9,405 nt of DNA, taken from an uncultured Solirubrobacterales bacterium (GTDB lineage: Bacteria > Actinomycetota > Thermoleophilia > Solirubrobacterales > Solirubrobacteraceae). The DNA is taken from positions 1 through 9,405 of the forward strand of contig CAJBIG010000236.1 of NCBI GenBank assembly GCA_903953065.1. Direction: 5' to 3'. Within the stretch, counting starts at the first letter, position 1. The number at the start of each line of letters is the position of its first letter. Of this stretch, positions 1 through 6,319 are shown in pieces. The notes under the pieces are model-generated. The model did no database searches and was not told the DNA's origin. It saw nothing but the letters and a program-made list of their open reading frames with translations. A program made the translations under genes and the position numbers.

Positions 1-1263
1 GAGGTTGTAAGCCTTCGTTGCCTGTGAATCCTTCGAGCCGGCGGCGGTGTCGATCTGGCCGAAGATCATCTTCGTCGTGGGCACGGCGATAACGGCCAGG
101 ATTGCGATCGCGGCGATCAGCGGTGGCCATGGGTGGCGTGCGATGCCGCCCGCCCAGCGCGCCCAGCCACCCTTGTCGTGGTCGACGGCTTTCGAGGTGC
201 GGCTATGCAGCCACGGCAGTCGCAGCGCGTCGTAGCGCCTGCCGAGCAGGCCGAGCACCGCCGGCAGCAGCGTCAGCGCCGAGAGGATCGCGGTGACGAC
301 AAAGATCGCCGAGAGGTAGCCGAGCTGGGCGACGATCGGGATGCCGGCAATTGCCAGCGAGCACAGCGCGATCACGACTGTCGTTCCAGCGAAAAGTACG
401 GCGCCGCCGGAGGTCGCAACAGAGCGGCCGATCGATTCGGTGATGTCCATCCCGTCGGCGAGCTGCTCGCGGTGGCGTGAGAGGACGAAGAGCGAGTAGT
501 CGATCCCGACGCCAAGCCCGATCATGCCGCCGAGCGCGCCGACCGACGAAGGGACGCTGCTGATGTGCGAGAGAAGCGTGATCACCATCGTGCCGATCAC
601 GACGCCGAACATCGCCGTGATGATCGGCAGCAGCATCGTTACGGCCGAGCCAAAGGTCAGCAGCAGCACAATCAGCGCTGCGGCGATCCCAATCGCGAAC
701 GACAGGTAGGCCGCGTTTGGGTCTACCGCTACCGCGCCCAGGCTCCCGTCGGCGGCGCTCTCAAGCCCAGCGTCAGTAAGCGGTTGTTCGATTCGGTTGA
801 CGATGTTGTTCGCTTCGACCGCGGTTGGAATCGCGAACTCCGGCGTCAGCGTGACCTGGATCAGCGCCGTTTTCTGATCGTCGCTAACGAGCGCGCCGGC
901 GGCCTGCGAAGCGGGCGTCGAAGGCAGCGGGCTCACTACCTTCTCAACCTCGGGAGACTTCTTCGCAGCCGCCACTGCTGAGGCAATAGCAGCGGTATTT
1001 GCCGAACTTGTCAGCGGCCCCTTATCGGCCGAATGAACGACGATTGAGCTGGTCGGCTTGAGCAGCGCCGGGACTTTCGCGGTTAAGAGATCGGTCGCCT
1101 TCTGGCTTGCTGTGTTGGGCAGATTCACCGAGTTGGCGGATACCATTCCGCCGCTGCTCTTGACCCAGCCTGCGAGCGCGACGACGACCACCAGCCAGAA
1201 GACGATCACAATCCAGTGGTGGCGGGCGCAGAATTTCCCGAGCCGGTAGAGGAGCGAAGTCAT
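1..1263 (-). CDS. MMPL/RND-family transporter, N-terminal part (3' end outside window)
   Basis: Reading the minus strand from the ATG at 1263 gives 421 uninterrupted residues that run off the left edge. The start is MTSLLYRLGKFCARHHW, followed by a membrane helix at about residues 17-34, a loop of about 145 residues (40-184) expected outside the membrane, then helices at about 185-206, 208-231, 240-262, 286-305 and 313-341, and a further one at 379-395. The signature GLGVGIDYSLFVLSRHRE at 249-266 (Asp255-Tyr256) is the conserved MMPL/RND helix-4 motif, whose Asp carries proton coupling in this superfamily. Family members export lipids, siderophores or drugs using the proton gradient; the substrate cannot be read here. 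AAAGGA (1267-1272) sits 3 bases before the ATG as a Shine-Dalgarno site. A full member is usually 700 or more residues, so the second half is missing only because of the window edge. The family call is firm and the substrate unknown. Confidence 0.93.
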   Translation of the reverse strand, partial: MTSLLYRLGKFCARHHWIVIVFWLVVVVALAGWVKSSGGMVSANSVNLPNTASQKATDLLTAKVPALLKPTSSIVVHSADKGPLTSSANTAAIASAVAAAKKSPEVEKVVSPLPSTPASQAAGALVSDDQKTALIQVTLTPEFAIPTAVEANNIVNRIEQPLTDAGLESAADGSLGAVAVDPNAAYLSFAIGIAAALIVLLLTFGSAVTMLLPIITAMFGVVIGTMVITLLSHISSVPSSVGALGGMIGLGVGIDYSLFVLSRHREQLADGMDITESIGRSVATSGGAVLFAGTTVVIALCSLAIAGIPIVAQLGYLSAIFVVTAILSALTLLPAVLGLLGRRYDALRLPWLHSRTSKAVDHDKGGWARWAGGIARHPWPPLIAAIAILAVIAVPTTKMIFGQIDTAAGSKDSQATKAYNL

Positions 1264-1341
1264 TAGTCCTTTATACAGCTCGGCTCGCCTTGATCCTCCA
1301 CGCTCTCTCGCGGGCGGCGGTCTGTTAGGTTGAGCGGCCTT
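1264..1341. promoter_or_regulatory. Divergent promoter spacer between transporter and quinone oxidoreductase genes
   Basis: This 78-base spacer must hold the 5' signals of both outward-facing genes unless they lie inside coding sequence. On the minus strand AAAGGA at 1267-1272 is the likely ribosome binding site of the transporter, preceded by an AT-rich TATAAA-like stretch at 1270-1275. On the plus strand TAGGTT at 1326-1331 fits the actinobacterial TANNNT -10 form and lies 10 bases before the ATG at 1342. I found no good -35 box and no clear operator dyad. Confidence 0.5.
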
Positions 1342-2328
1342 ATGCGAGCTATCCAAATAAGCGAACTGACAGGCCCGGCGACCGCACTGAAGCTGGTTGA
1401 CATCCCTGAGCCCGACGCTTCCGCGGGTCACCCGATGACGCCGGGAGAGGGTGTTGTCGTTGACGTCACCGCTGCTGGAGTTGCTTTCCCTGAGCTGCTG
1501 CAGACCCGTGGCCAGTACCAAGTCAAGCCGGATCTGCCGTTCGTTCCCGGCAGCGAGGTGGCGGGAGTGGTGCGCAGCGCCTCTGCCGGTTCAGGTTTCG
1601 AACCGGGCCAGCGCGTCGCCGCCTTCTGCATGCTCGGAGGCTTTGCCGAGGTTGCCGTGGCCCCTGTTCACTTCACCTTTGCGCTGCCCGACGAGCTCGA
1701 TGACGGCCAGGGCGCCGCATTGGTTCTCAACTACCACACGGCCCACTTCTCAATGGTTCACCGCGGCCAACTCCAGGCCGGTGAGACGGTGCTGGTCCAC
1801 GGCGCCGCCGGCGGCGTTGGCACGGCCTCGATTCAGGTCGCCAAGGGGCTCGGCGCACGCACGATCGCGGTCGTCTCAAGCGATGAGAAGGAGGCAGTCG
1901 CGCGCGACGCAGGAGCCGATCAGGTGGTTCGCTCTGACGGTGATTGGAAGGACGAGGTGCTTGCGCTGGGCGGAGCGGACATGGTGCTCGATCCTGTCGG
2001 TGGCGACCGCTTCACCGACAGCCTGCGTTCATTGAAGGAGAACGGGCGAGTAGTCGTCGTCGGCTTCACAGGCGGATCGATCCCCGAGGTGAAGGTCAAC
2101 CGGCTGCTGCTGAACAACACCTCTGTGATCGGCGCCGGTTGGGGCGCCTCAGTGCTCGGCAACCCGGCGCTGGTGAAAGCGACCGGCGACGCAATCGCCG
2201 ACTTGATCGAGCAGGGCTTCGTTCGGCCGCCTGTCGGCGCTCACTTTCCGCTCGAAGACGCCGCTGCTGCGCTGGAGCTAATCGACAGCCGCGGCGCTAC
2301 CGGCAAAGTGGTTCTCGACGTCGGCTAG
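1342..2328 (+). CDS. NAD(P)H:quinone oxidoreductase-like MDR family protein (zinc-independent)
   Basis: The protein has 328 residues, usual for the quinone oxidoreductase branch of the medium-chain dehydrogenase/reductase superfamily. The N-terminal GroES-like domain spans about 30-125 and includes GVAFPELLQTRGQY (46-59) and LPFVPGSEVAGVV (65-77). The Rossmann domain follows, with the nucleotide-binding turn VHGAAGGVGTASIQVAK (152-168); AAGGVG is the form typical of QOR-like proteins. The zinc-ligand pattern of alcohol dehydrogenases is absent, so zinc-independent reduction of quinones, enones or similar carbonyls with NADPH is expected; the substrate is not known. I chose the ATG at 1342 because MRAIQISELTG matches normal family N-termini. 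An in-frame TTG at 1330 would add four residues. There is no convincing Shine-Dalgarno site; TAGGTT at 1326-1331 could be a -10 box giving a very short leader. It is divergent from the transporter gene and convergent with the secreted-protein gene, so it is probably monocistronic. Confidence 0.92.
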   Translation: MRAIQISELTGPATALKLVDIPEPDASAGHPMTPGEGVVVDVTAAGVAFPELLQTRGQYQVKPDLPFVPGSEVAGVVRSASAGSGFEPGQRVAAFCMLGGFAEVAVAPVHFTFALPDELDDGQGAALVLNYHTAHFSMVHRGQLQAGETVLVHGAAGGVGTASIQVAKGLGARTIAVVSSDEKEAVARDAGADQVVRSDGDWKDEVLALGGADMVLDPVGGDRFTDSLRSLKENGRVVVVGFTGGSIPEVKVNRLLLNNTSVIGAGWGASVLGNPALVKATGDAIADLIEQGFVRPPVGAHFPLEDAAAALELIDSRGATGKVVLDVG

Positions 2329-2338
2329 AGCGCTTCTC

Positions 2339-3820
2339 TTACCAGCGCCACTGCTGCAGCGGCTGCGAGATGCCTTCGGAGATCGTTGCGTGGCCGCGGC
2401 CGCTCATAGACGCCGCAACCGCTTCACCCTGGGGCTCGGCGTTGTAGGGAAGAACAATGCCGGCGCCGCCACGAACCAACGCATCGGCGACGTTCTCGTC
2501 GCTGCCGATCGCGTAGCCGCGGACGGCGCTCGCCGTTTTGATCAGCACGAACGAGCCGTCCGGTGACGCCGAGGCGCCGACAACCCAAGTCATCGGCAGC
2601 TGACCGACGAGACTGAGCTGTGAGCTGCCACCAAGGAATTGCGGCTCGGCCAGACGGTAGACACCGACCTGCGCTTCGCGCTTGGAGATCACTGTCAGCG
2701 CGCCATCGGAGCCGACGGCCAAAGCTTCGGCGTCGCGCGGACCGCCCGGGTAGGTCAGTCGCTGGGAGTTAACAGCGCCAGCGGTGATCGTCACCGGCGC
2801 GCCGCCAGCGGGGGGAAGGGTCGGCTCAATAACGCGGTAGACCTTGACCGAGCTTCGCGCCGAACCGTTGTCGCCGCTGTCGGCGATGTAGAAAGCATCG
2901 TTGCCGTCGGCGTCCGGGGCGATCGCCAGATCCTCCCAGTCGGTCGCGGTCACCGAGGGAAGTTCAAAGGTGGCGCGCAGCGTGCCGGTGATCGCGTCGA
3001 TAGCGAAAAGGCGCGCGCGGTCGCCGCTGTCGTTGTGGGTCCAATAGACGCCCGGGTTGAGGGCGCTCTCGGCAAGGCCCGAGGCTTCCGTCAGCGTTGG
3101 CGCGTTTACGGGCGGCGCGCCGATCAGCTGCGGTGAGAGGTCGGCGAACGGTGAGGCTGGGTCAACCGGCGAGTCCGGGGCGGATGGCGAGCCGTCGATC
3201 GGCAGCTCGGGGGTGTCGGGCTGCGCGCCAGATTCTGGCTCGCCCGAGCCTTCCCCGCCGGCGCCCGGCTTCTGGTCGCTACCGGTCGATGGATTCCCAG
3301 CCACCGGCGCCGGCGAGCTGGGCTTGCGTGCGATATGAAGCGTGCCGGAGATCACGGCCCGTCCACGTGCTCTGATCTCAAGGACAACTCGGCCTGGGGG
3401 TAGCTGCGGCAGCTCAAGCAAAGTCGATTCGGCGGCACGGAGGTTGACGCTGACCGCCTTGCTGACGGCCCGTGGACGAGTCGACCACCGCAGCGAGCGG
3501 AGCCTCCCTGCGCGGACGGCGGTAACGCTCACGCGAACATTGCTGCCCGACTTAAGAGCCAGCTCGATCGGCTTGCCGGCCCAAGTCTTTGGCACTGCGA
3601 AGGAGGCGTAGACGTTCGCTCTGCCAGTCCTCAGCGAAAGCCGCTGTGGTGCGATCGTCGGGCGGCGACCGTCGTTGCGAAGCAGCGCGATCTGCCCAGC
3701 GGCCACCTGCCCTGCGGCAGGCTTGGCCGTGACTGCTGCCCCGGCCGAAGGGGCAAACACCAGCAGCGCAGCAGCAACACAGAGAGTGAGCAGCGTGCGA
3801 TCTTTGATCACGCTCGTCAT
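2339..3820 (-). CDS. Secreted protein with Pro/Ser/Gly linker and probable beta-propeller domain, function unknown
   Basis: The product has 493 residues. MTSVIKDRTLLTLC followed by a hydrophobic stretch and PSAGAA gives a convincing Sec signal peptide, with cleavage near residue 28-29. Residues 30-165 look beta-rich and contain many Arg residues. Residues 167-235 are a low-complexity linker rich in Pro, Ser, Gly, Asp and Glu. From about 240 to the end the protein resembles six-bladed propeller or esterase-like proteins: SGLAESALNPGVYWTHNDSGD (247-267), DWEDLAI (294-300), YIADSGDN (311-318), RDAEALAV (362-369) and QGEAVA near the end. The acidic DSGD motif occurs twice and could bind calcium. 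No catalytic set could be named. The frame stays open upstream to 4081, but that would overlap the desaturase gene and remove the signal peptide from the N-terminus. The ATG at 3820, with AGAGAGG just upstream, is therefore preferred. The fold is inferred and the cellular role unknown. Confidence 0.85.
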   Translation of the reverse strand: MTSVIKDRTLLTLCVAAALLVFAPSAGAAVTAKPAAGQVAAGQIALLRNDGRRPTIAPQRLSLRTGRANVYASFAVPKTWAGKPIELALKSGSNVRVSVTAVRAGRLRSLRWSTRPRAVSKAVSVNLRAAESTLLELPQLPPGRVVLEIRARGRAVISGTLHIARKPSSPAPVAGNPSTGSDQKPGAGGEGSGEPESGAQPDTPELPIDGSPSAPDSPVDPASPFADLSPQLIGAPPVNAPTLTEASGLAESALNPGVYWTHNDSGDRARLFAIDAITGTLRATFELPSVTATDWEDLAIAPDADGNDAFYIADSGDNGSARSSVKVYRVIEPTLPPAGGAPVTITAGAVNSQRLTYPGGPRDAEALAVGSDGALTVISKREAQVGVYRLAEPQFLGGSSQLSLVGQLPMTWVVGASASPDGSFVLIKTASAVRGYAIGSDENVADALVRGGAGIVLPYNAEPQGEAVAASMSGRGHATISEGISQPLQQWRW

Positions 3821-3923
3821 CTGCCTCTCTGAAACCCGCTTAGGAGCAGTTAGTTGCGGCAAATTACGCACTAGGCGGCTGCGCCTTATTCCGCTGTGCC
3901 TGTGATGCCATAGAATCCAGTCA
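3821..3923. promoter_or_regulatory. Divergent promoter spacer between secreted-protein and desaturase genes
   Basis: This 103-base spacer is less GC-rich than the genes around it. On the minus strand AGAGAGG (3824-3830) lies 3 bases before the ATG at 3820 and is the probable ribosome binding site of the secreted protein. TAATTT on the minus strand (3861-3866) is a possible -10 box for it. On the plus strand TAGAAT (3911-3916) serves the desaturase. Two small dyads are present: TTGC-G-GCAA at 3854-3862 and AGGCG-GCTG-CGCCT at 3873-3886. Their role, if any, is unknown. Confidence 0.5.
3911..3916 (+). promoter_or_regulatory. Candidate -10 box for leaderless desaturase transcript
   Basis: TAGAAT differs from TATAAT at one base and ends 7 bases before the ATG at 3924. 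That places the expected transcription start on or next to the A of the start codon. No purine-rich Shine-Dalgarno sequence lies between. This arrangement is common in actinobacterial leaderless mRNAs. The -35 region is weak; TTATTC at 3887-3892 is the best candidate, with an 18-base spacer. Confidence 0.55.
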
Positions 3924-4817
3924 ATGCGCAAGGTAGACAAGTACGCCAACCTCGTTGCCGTCTTCGGCCCTGTGCTCGTTCTAATCGCCTTGCTCCCAGT
4001 AGCGATCAACCATGATCTGTTGGCTTGGAGCGACCTGATCGTCTTCACCGTGATGTACATCGTCTGCGGCCTTGGCATCACGGTCGGCTACCACCGTTTG
4101 CTGACCCATCGCTCGTTCGAGACTTACAAGCCGATCGAATACATGTTCGCGATCTTCGGTTCGATGGCGATCCAAGGCGGGCCAATGGACTGGGTCGCCG
4201 ACCACCGCAAACACCACGCCCATTCCGATGAGGAAGGCGACCCGCACAGTCCTCACGTCGGCCATGGCTCAGGCGTACTTGGTGCGGTTCGCGGGCTCTG
4301 GCACGCGCACGTCGGCTGGACCTGGCGAGTTCACGGAATGGCGACGCACAAGAAGTATGCGATCGACCTCAGCGAAGACCGCGGCATGCGCGTGATCCAC
4401 TATTCGTTCCCGTTCTTCATTCTCGTCTCAGCGGCTCTTCCTTTTGGCCTTGGAGTCGCGATCACCGGAACAATCTACGGAGGCCTAACTGGGCTGCTCT
4501 GGGGCGGACTGATCCGCGTCCTGATGCAAAGCCACGTGACTTGGTCGGTCAACTCGGTCTGCCACTTCTTCGGCAACCGGCGCTTTGAGGTGGAGGACAA
4601 GTCGACCAACGTATGGTGGCTAGCGATTCCATCTTTCGGTGAGTCGTGGCATCACAACCACCACGCCTTTCCGCGCTCAGCCAAGCACGGGTTGCGCCGC
4701 TCCGAGATTGACACATCAGGGATGCTCGTGAGCCTGCTGAAAAGGCTCCACCTGGCTTGGAACGTCGTTGAGATCCCGGCCGAGCGCCAGAGCGCGAAAC
4801 TAGTCGAAAACCCCTAG
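3924..4817 (+). CDS. Membrane fatty acid desaturase (delta-9 acyl-CoA/acyl-lipid type)
   Basis: This 297-residue integral membrane protein carries all three histidine boxes of the di-iron desaturases: HRLLTH at 57-62, HRKHH at 94-98 and HHNHH at 243-247. It also has the additional NSVCH motif at 210-214 that supplies a further ligand in stearoyl-CoA-type enzymes. Hydrophobic helices lie at about 10-28, 36-54, 72-86, 160-180 and 183-200. The family inserts a double bond, normally at carbon 9 of a saturated acyl chain, using O2 and an external electron donor, and adjusts membrane fluidity. The spacing of the boxes and the GYHRLLTHRSF and HRKHHAHSDEEGDPHSP segments match the DesC/Ole1-like branch. 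Regiospecificity and acyl carrier are not readable. No ferredoxin or reductase gene lies nearby in the window. A TAGAAT hexamer ends 7 bases before the ATG and no Shine-Dalgarno site is present, so the mRNA may be leaderless. Confidence 0.95.
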   Translation: MRKVDKYANLVAVFGPVLVLIALLPVAINHDLLAWSDLIVFTVMYIVCGLGITVGYHRLLTHRSFETYKPIEYMFAIFGSMAIQGGPMDWVADHRKHHAHSDEEGDPHSPHVGHGSGVLGAVRGLWHAHVGWTWRVHGMATHKKYAIDLSEDRGMRVIHYSFPFFILVSAALPFGLGVAITGTIYGGLTGLLWGGLIRVLMQSHVTWSVNSVCHFFGNRRFEVEDKSTNVWWLAIPSFGESWHHNHHAFPRSAKHGLRRSEIDTSGMLVSLLKRLHLAWNVVEIPAERQSAKLVENP

Positions 4818-4824
4818 CGGAGAG

Positions 4825-4834
4825 CTCCTAGGAG
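4825..4834. repeat. 10-base perfect palindrome at the convergent stop codons
   Basis: CTCCTAGGAG is a perfect palindrome that contains the TAG stop of the thiolase-like gene (4828-4830, minus) and begins 8 bases after the TAG stop of the desaturase gene. It is followed by no T-run on either strand, so it does not look like an intrinsic terminator. It may be coincidental. Confidence 0.4.
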
Positions 4835-6312
4835 AGCGCCGCAGTGCCGTCGCCGGCGAACGTCATTGGCTGACCTGTGATCGGCTCTTCCGCGAGCTGG
4901 CTCAGAAGACCGGCTTCAGTGCTCTGCGCCACGCCGCGTGAGCCATCCTCAAAAACCCCTGTCAGCGTCGCGACGGTGGGCTGACCTTCGCGATCGTAGA
5001 CGACGGTCGCAGCCTCGGCCGTGGCCGATCCGCTGCGACCTTCCGCCATCTGGCGCGAGGGCAACGCCCCGGCCTCGCCGCGGGCGTCAACGCTCGTCAG
5101 CGGACGTTGCGGCTCGCCTGCGGCGAACACTGCTGCTGCGTGCTTCGTCATGTACCAGCCGACGGCAGTGCTCAGCCCGCTCGAGCCGGGATCCTCTCGA
5201 AGGCGCTCGACGAGCGAGCAGACGGCGTGGGTTGCATAGTTGTTGCCGGGGCCACCGGCGAAGCTCAGCCCGCCAGTTACGGTCAGCGGCCGCGAGTCGG
5301 TCCAAGGGTCGATCCCCAGCTCGTGGCAGGCCATCTGAACCGCGCTTGGGAAGCACGAATAGATGTCGAGGTGGGCGGCATCGGCGGCATCCATCCCTGC
5401 CGCGTTCAGCGCCCCCCGCGCGGCTAGACCCATCGCCGGCGAGCGGTCAAGTCGATCGCGCGAACTTACAAACCAGTGCTCCTCGGCCTGGCCGAAGGCG
5501 AGCGGGAAGACCCAGCGATCGCGAGCCACCCCGAGCTCCAGCGCAACTTCCTGCGAGCAGAGGATCACTGCTGCCGCTTGGTCTGTCTGGATATTCGAGT
5601 TGAGAAGCTTTGTGTAGGGCAGAGTGACAAGGCGGTTTTGTGGTGACGCGGTCGCGATCTCGCTGGCGGTCGGCGGCTCCTGAGCCCAGGCGTAGGGGTT
5701 CGATTCGGCGACGATGGCGAATCGCTCCCAGAGCACTCCGAGCCGCTCGCGGTGCTGCTCGATCGTTCCGCCCTGATCGGCCCAAAGCGCGTACTCGAAG
5801 AGCGGGTAGACGATGATCGGGGCGATCATGTTGGCCGCGTTCTCAGCATCTGTCGCCGGCGCTCTGTCGCTCCCCAGCAGGACGCTTGGGGCAGCGGTAT
5901 CCGCTGCTGGCCAGTCAGGCTCGGTGCCGCCGGCCATCGCTTTGGCCAGCGTTGCCAACGCCTCGGCGCCGCAGACAATCGCGCAGTCCAGCTCGCCGCT
6001 GGCAATCCGCTCGCTTAGCTCGGCGATCAGCCGCAGTGGGCCGTCGCCGCCAAGCTCGGTCCGCAACGTCAGCTTCGGTTCTATCCCAAGCTGCTTGGCG
6101 ATCAGTGAGGCCGGGTCCGTCCAGCGGCGTGAGGCGATGTCAACAACGCCGAGCGCCGCGGCGCGGCCAAGCAGAGCGCCGCCGGCGCCCGAGTCGTGGC
6201 TGGCGCTGTTGATCACCTCCGCGCACATCGTGATCGGATCCGGCGCGTCTCCTCCGCGCCAAGTCGCCTGCCCAACCCCTGCAATCAGGGGGCGCCGCGG
6301 GTCGCTGGCCAC
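4828..6312 (-). CDS. Thiolase-fold acetyl-CoA acetyltransferase-like protein (PRK08257-like), probably non-catalytic as a thiolase
   Basis: The product has 494 residues from a GTG at 6312. Family landmarks are RPLIAGVGQ at 7-15, DCAIVCGAEAL at 109-119, NRLVTLPYTKLLNSN (226-240), LDIYSCFPSAVQ (315-326), GGLSFAGGPGNNYATHA (347-363) and WYMTKHA (387-393). These match the roughly 500-residue actinobacterial group annotated as acetyl-CoA acetyltransferase, with an extra C-terminal domain after about residue 400. Classical thiolases use a nucleophilic Cys near residue 90, the His of GHP, the Asn of NEAF and a Cys in CxGG. Here the matching segments read RTELGGDGP (84-92), GGP instead of GHP (353-355), YSCFP, and STAVGWYM, so the usual residues appear replaced. 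A CoA or acyl-CoA binding or altered catalytic role is more likely than ordinary thiolysis; the residue alignment is by eye. The start lies 7 bases after the stop of the SHOCT-domain gene and has no Shine-Dalgarno site, suggesting translational coupling. The frame is open upstream to 6510, but that part is antisense-like noise inside the neighbour. Confidence 0.88.
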   Translation of the reverse strand: MASDPRRPLIAGVGQATWRGGDAPDPITMCAEVINSASHDSGAGGALLGRAAALGVVDIASRRWTDPASLIAKQLGIEPKLTLRTELGGDGPLRLIAELSERIASGELDCAIVCGAEALATLAKAMAGGTEPDWPAADTAAPSVLLGSDRAPATDAENAANMIAPIIVYPLFEYALWADQGGTIEQHRERLGVLWERFAIVAESNPYAWAQEPPTASEIATASPQNRLVTLPYTKLLNSNIQTDQAAAVILCSQEVALELGVARDRWVFPLAFGQAEEHWFVSSRDRLDRSPAMGLAARGALNAAGMDAADAAHLDIYSCFPSAVQMACHELGIDPWTDSRPLTVTGGLSFAGGPGNNYATHAVCSLVERLREDPGSSGLSTAVGWYMTKHAAAVFAAGEPQRPLTSVDARGEAGALPSRQMAEGRSGSATAEAATVVYDREGQPTVATLTGVFEDGSRGVAQSTEAGLLSQLAEEPITGQPMTFAGDGTAALS

Positions 6313-6319
6313 CGCCGAG

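Noticed and set aside
100..120. Recurring GCGATCG-type motifs across the window
   Set aside because: They fit preferred codons (GCG ATC G..) in a GC-rich genome and are scattered inside genes without regular spacing; a count against a codon-shuffled background would be needed to claim more.
133..981. Open frames on the plus strand across the transporter gene
   Set aside because: Their translations are Arg- and Gln-rich and typical of GC-rich shadows; the minus strand encodes a clear MMPL protein with membrane helices and a signature motif.
2348..2364. Hairpin-like GCCACTGC-T-GCAGCGGC near the convergent stops of the quinone oxidoreductase and secreted-protein genes
   Set aside because: It lies inside the coding end of the secreted-protein gene, has a one-base loop and a mismatch, and no T-run follows, so it is not a terminator.
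3821..4081. Upstream in-frame extension of the secreted-protein gene by 87 codons
   Set aside because: It lies antisense to the start of the desaturase gene, has no protein-like character, and would bury the clear signal peptide that begins at the ATG at 3820.
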